Source: Coptodactyla brooksi
Lineage: Eukaryota; Arthropoda; Insecta; Coleoptera; Scarabaeidae
Reading direction: 5' to 3'
DNA: 20,633 bases
Assembly: GCA_033557675.1 (NCBI GenBank)
Contig: JAWQRM010000659.1
Location: 1 to 20,633 of the forward strand
Shown here: positions 17,400 through 20,633 of the stretch, one piece after another
Layout of the letters: each line of letters opens with the position of its first letter
Position numbering within the stretch: the first letter of the stretch is position 1
Notes under the pieces: generated by a model
Seen by the model: only the letters and a program-made list of their open reading frames with translations
The model's database searches: none
Told to the model about the DNA's origin: nothing
Position numbers and translations under genes: made by a program

Positions 17400-18279
17400 G
17401 AAATAACATTGTAGCCCATTTATGAAATTATAAAATCCGCTATTAAAAAGTACACTGATCTTTTAGAATTCATGGTCAATAAAAGCAACTTAATTTGGTA
17501 GGCGTTAAATAGAACATAAAATAAAAGTCAATGCGAACGCACTCCACTACAAAAAGGTACTAAAAATCTCTAACAATGATGTTGTACTTATTTTATAGTG
17601 CACTGAAATAGGACAAGGCACATTGTGACAAATTTAACACTTGTGTTACAAAATATTGTACATTATACATTTCCGCGCTCGAATTACAAATAACCTCTTT
17701 TAACTTTAAAGCTTACTTTAAAAATATCTTAAATATCTATTTTTGAGAAAAAGTTGGAAAGACATTGGATTCAAGTTAACGCAAGAAATTGTGTCGACAT
17801 TCTTTTCGAATCGCAAACAATCTATGCACATTACTAACAGATAAGATTATTTCTGTGACAGTAACTAGCCGAGTTTAGTTTTCCTTAAAATATTAAAACT
17901 GTATGGATTTGAAAACAAAATTAAGTTCCTACAGTTTTTTGTCCAGTGTGACAAATTCATACAACATTTTGCGTGCCATTTTGAAAATGTTAAACGTAGA
18001 GTAATGCTTTTTCAGTACGAAAGTAGCTCAAATATTTTACAGAAAAATTGTAAACAGAAAGTTACAGTCAATTAGGATTTTAATAACAAAGCCCACTTGC
18101 ACTTTTTTACGTAATCTGTCATTTTGGAGTTATGGCAACTTGTATTTGTCATAATGAGAAACATAGTTGAAACCATAGCATGAAAGCCATATTAAGACCT
18201 TATTTTAATAGAGCATTTACGATATTTCTGTTCTAACAAATAGAAATGTTATAATGATTTTCATACTAAGTTGACATCT
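17400..18279. other. AT-rich stretch, no gene seen
   Basis: No coding frame, inverted repeat of note or transposase motif was recognised on either strand. Confidence 0.45.
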
Positions 18280-18977
18280 TCAAGATTTACCTTCCAGGTG
18301 AATATGATTATGAATGCATACTACTTGAAAGATCTCTCTAAAATCATTTACTGCATCACATGTTCTTCGATGAACGTTTTTCTTCATCACAAGAAGAAAT
18401 TTAACATTTCTTCTGAGAGAGATTAGGGGATGAAGGTCGCCATGCAATTGGTGCATGTATTTCTTCCCATTCATGAATTGCAATATACTTATGAGGATGA
18501 CCAGGATGTAACGTTTATGCAACTGAAAATTTATGTGGGTAAGATTTACGTTTCTTTGACACCCTAATGACAGTGTTAATCGGTACTGAACTTTATAGAT
18601 TCTCATCACAGAGGTTAGTACAATAATTTTTGATTCATAAGACCCGTATTTTCTTAAATTAAGGGGAAGCCCTTTAAACGCACATATTTAACGTTGAAAG
18701 ATAAGTAAAGGTAAAAAAGTTGAAAATAAAATATTAATTAGTTTTCCTCGTGTTGAAAACGGTGAGAGAGAAAGTGTAACAGTACTCACATGATATCATA
18801 TGTATATAACATCACACCATATAAATAATCTTAAGAAGGCATTTAATAGGACTGATGGATGGTGTGTTAAAAAGCTGCAATATGTGTAGAGAGTTCTCGG
18901 ACATATTTTATAAGTATAAGTTATTTTACAACCATTGTTTTAGTGACGGTACCTTTTTAAAATTTAATTGTCAACTA

Positions 18978-19843
18978 CTGGGTTGTTCGGAAAGTAATTT
19001 CGTGTTTTTCGCAGCAGAGGCTTTAGTTGTATTTTAACCAGCCAACTTCATTCAAAACCTTATATTCATTGTATATTCTGATAGCTGACATTGTAAAGTT
19101 TACGTGTGAAAATATTTTGTTCGGTTCTGTGCAATTGTCTTCTTTTTGTGTCTTATGAAACACGAAAAATAAAAAAACAGCATTTTCAGTACATTTTGCT
19201 TTTTTATTACAAAAAAAAGGTAAAAATTCCATTCAAGCGAGGAAAAAATTATGTGACGTACATGGAGAAGATGTATTAACAGAATGCCAGTACCAGAATT
19301 CGTTTCCAAAATTTTTGTAAAAATGAAAAAAAATTTTAAAAATTTTTTGAAATTTTGGAAAATTTTCAAACTTTCATTTCTAAAGTGTACTGTCATCAAC
19401 TAGACAAATTACACGATTCACTCAAATAGAAAAGGCCAGAATTGACCAATAGAGAAAAATGTATGTATGTAATCAATAGAAATTGATCAATAGAAAATCC
19501 AGTTTGGTAACTCGCCAAAAGCTTGGATGAGATTTACTACCACGCCCACCATATTCTCCAGATCTGACACCTTCCGATTATTACTTGTTTCGGTCTCCAC
19601 AAAATTTTTTGGATGACAAAACCTTTACTTCAAATGAGGCCGTCAAAAATGACTCGGATCACTTTTTTTCCAGCAAAGATAAGAAGTTTTATGAGTGTGG
19701 AATCATGCTACTGCCAGAAAGATGGCAAAAGGTATTAAACCAAAATAGTGAATATGTAATTACATAAAATATTTTTACTCTCTGAGAAAAGTGCCTTTCA
19801 TTTTCACTAAACAAAAACGAAATTTACTTTGCGAACAACCCAA
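18978..19843 (+). mobile_element. Internally deleted mariner with both ends and TA target duplication
   Basis: The ends CTGGGTTGTTCGGAAAGTAA (18978-18997) and, on the complement, TTGGGTTGTTCGCAAAGTAA (19843-19824) match closely. TA lies directly outside both (18976-18977 and 19844-19845). The element is 866 bp, against about 1.3 kb for complete mariners. Inside are the transposase N-terminus (about 19193-19318) and C-terminus (about 19396-19767). Between them are A/T tracts and a deletion. The element looks non-autonomous but could in principle have been moved in trans. Confidence 0.85.
19193..19767 (+). pseudogene. Mariner transposase remnant, N- and C-terminal blocks
   Basis: The N-terminal block reads LLQKKGKNSIQARKKLCDVHG then DVLTECQYQ, the first helix-turn-helix of the SETMAR-like mariner group, ending at a stop near 19318. 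The C-terminal block starts QLDKLHDSLK-stop-KRPELTNRE (19396-19455), then TRQKLG-stop-DLLPRPPYSPD, TPSDYYLFRS, and ends LPERWQKVLNQNSEYVIT with TAA after 19764. The first and second catalytic Asp boxes are gone; the SPDL/SDY box is kept. TGA stands where Trp is expected after QKLG. The gap between NREK and TRQK carries a short duplicated AATAGA-containing patch. Not functional. Confidence 0.8.
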
Positions 19844-19940
19844 TAGTATTCACAGTTAGATTGATTTTGAAGTTAAATCTTGAAGTTGTCAATTTTTTAT
19901 TCTCAAATTTACGCCTTTTGAATTAAAATTTCAATATACC

Positions 19941-20633
19941 GAGTGATCCATGTATTAGCAGTAATAGAAAGGTCATTCTTTTAAATTGAACGCTATATAT
20001 TTTTGCATTTTTGGATTCTACTTGATCATTTGAATTCAACAACCTACAACACTTAGGGTTTAAGTGATAAAGGTAATAGTTTCAAAGAGCTTTAATGAAA
20101 ATACAAAAGTATAGGGAAAATGAACAGTTCTCAAACAAAAAATATTTTTCAAAAGATATTGGGTATGTGTCTCACGCATTCAATGAGGATTCTGGTCTGA
20201 CCAATATCTACAGTTCTGCCGATTTACTTCGCCATTCAACGTGAAAGTTGATTCGTCATAAAAAAGAATATTCTCAATAGCTACGTCATTTCTGTCCAGC
20301 TTCTGCATCATTTCTTCGCAAAACTGCAGTCTCCTGTCTGGGTCGTATTCTATTAGTTCCTGGGTTCCTATTTATTACTTCGGTTATGTATGATGTTTTT
20401 GTTTAATTTCCAAAAAATACTGTAGAAAATCGAATGTGATGATTAGGTTTTTGTCAAGAAGTCAATGGAGAACATTTTGAAAATTTAATAACCACTACCT
20501 TTATCACTTAAACCATGAGTGTTGTAGGTTGTTGAAATCAGATGATCAAGTAGAATCCAAAAATACAAAAATATACAGGGTGTTTCATTTAAAAAAATGA
20601 CCTATCTATTACTGCTAATACATGGATCACTCT
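19941..20633. mobile_element. IS630/Tc1-like element with about 142-bp inverted repeats
   Basis: The left arm 19941-20082 and the right arm 20489-20632 are inverted copies. Both begin GAGTGATCCATGTATTAGCA and both include CAACCTACAACACT and TTTAAGTGATAAAGGTA. The arms differ most around 19981-20000, where the right copy carries the ATACAGGGTGTTTCATTT motif. The window ends at the right tip, so the target-site duplication cannot be checked. A transposase fragment lies between the arms on the minus strand. Confidence 0.75.
20140..20376 (-). pseudogene. Transposase fragment, DDE_3-type (IS630/Tc1/mariner superfamily)
   Basis: The minus-strand frame opens after stops near 20380 and reads TQELIEYDPDRRLQFCEEM, then LDRNDVAIENILFYDESTF with the first catalytic Asp, and NGEVNRQNCRYWSDQNPH. 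A TGA then stands where the family has Trp, followed by MRETHTQY, after which similarity ends in the inverted repeat. Insect transposases with an HTH/DUF4817 N-terminus have this 'LF.DE..F...G.VN..N...W...NPHW' block. N-terminus and the remaining catalytic residues are deleted. Possibly the same family as the relic at 14055-14440. Confidence 0.75.

Noticed and set aside
1..20633. tRNA, rRNA or CRISPR arrays
   Set aside because: No cloverleaf-type sequence, rRNA block or regularly spaced repeat array was seen on either strand by eye.

Overview
The window looks like nuclear DNA of an arthropod, most likely an insect. It is AT-rich, its two genes are split by introns with GT/AG borders, and it is full of decayed transposons of insect-type families (mariner, Tc1, Penelope-like, IS630-like). 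No bacterial, viral or organellar gene organisation is visible. The species cannot be named from the sequence alone.

Two host genes are supported. At the left (402-1661, + strand) are the last four visible exons of a cadherin-superfamily protein: the ends of extracellular cadherin repeats, a juxtamembrane stretch, one transmembrane helix and a cytoplasmic tail of about eight residues. In the middle (7584-10470, - strand) are the last six exons of a giant-muscle-protein kinase of the Stretchin-Mlck / myosin light chain kinase type: an Fn3 domain, a complete kinase domain over three exons, a calmodulin-binding autoinhibitory segment split by an intron, and a long Ser/Lys-rich tail. All intron phases agree. 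No further upstream exon was recognised between 10471 and the right edge, so that 10 kb is either a very long intron or lies beyond an alternative promoter.

The rest is mobile-element debris. From left to right: a hammerhead-bearing repeat (1-160), a 79-bp TA-flanked MITE in a cadherin intron (254-332), a foldback repeat (2976-3119), the N-terminal part of a Penelope-like ORF (3910-4251, -), a KRBA2-like integrase pseudogene (5716-6493, -), a Penelope-like 3' end with hammerhead (about 6540-6960, +), a Tc1 transposase relic (10790-11140, -), a possible polypurine-tract/LTR border (about 13740-13812), a CpG-rich transposase relic (14055-14440, -), a mariner relic (14566-15446, +), a second Penelope-like 3' end with hammerhead (about 16930-17365, +), an internally deleted mariner with intact ends (18978-19843), and an IS630/Tc1-like element with about 142-bp inverted repeats (19941 to the edge).

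The most interesting signal is the hammerhead ribozyme motif found in three diverged copies (15-54, 6772-6818, 17323-17365). Two copies lie just downstream of sequence resembling the C-terminal tail of a Penelope-like endonuclease domain. The copies complement each other: stem strands lost in one are kept in another.
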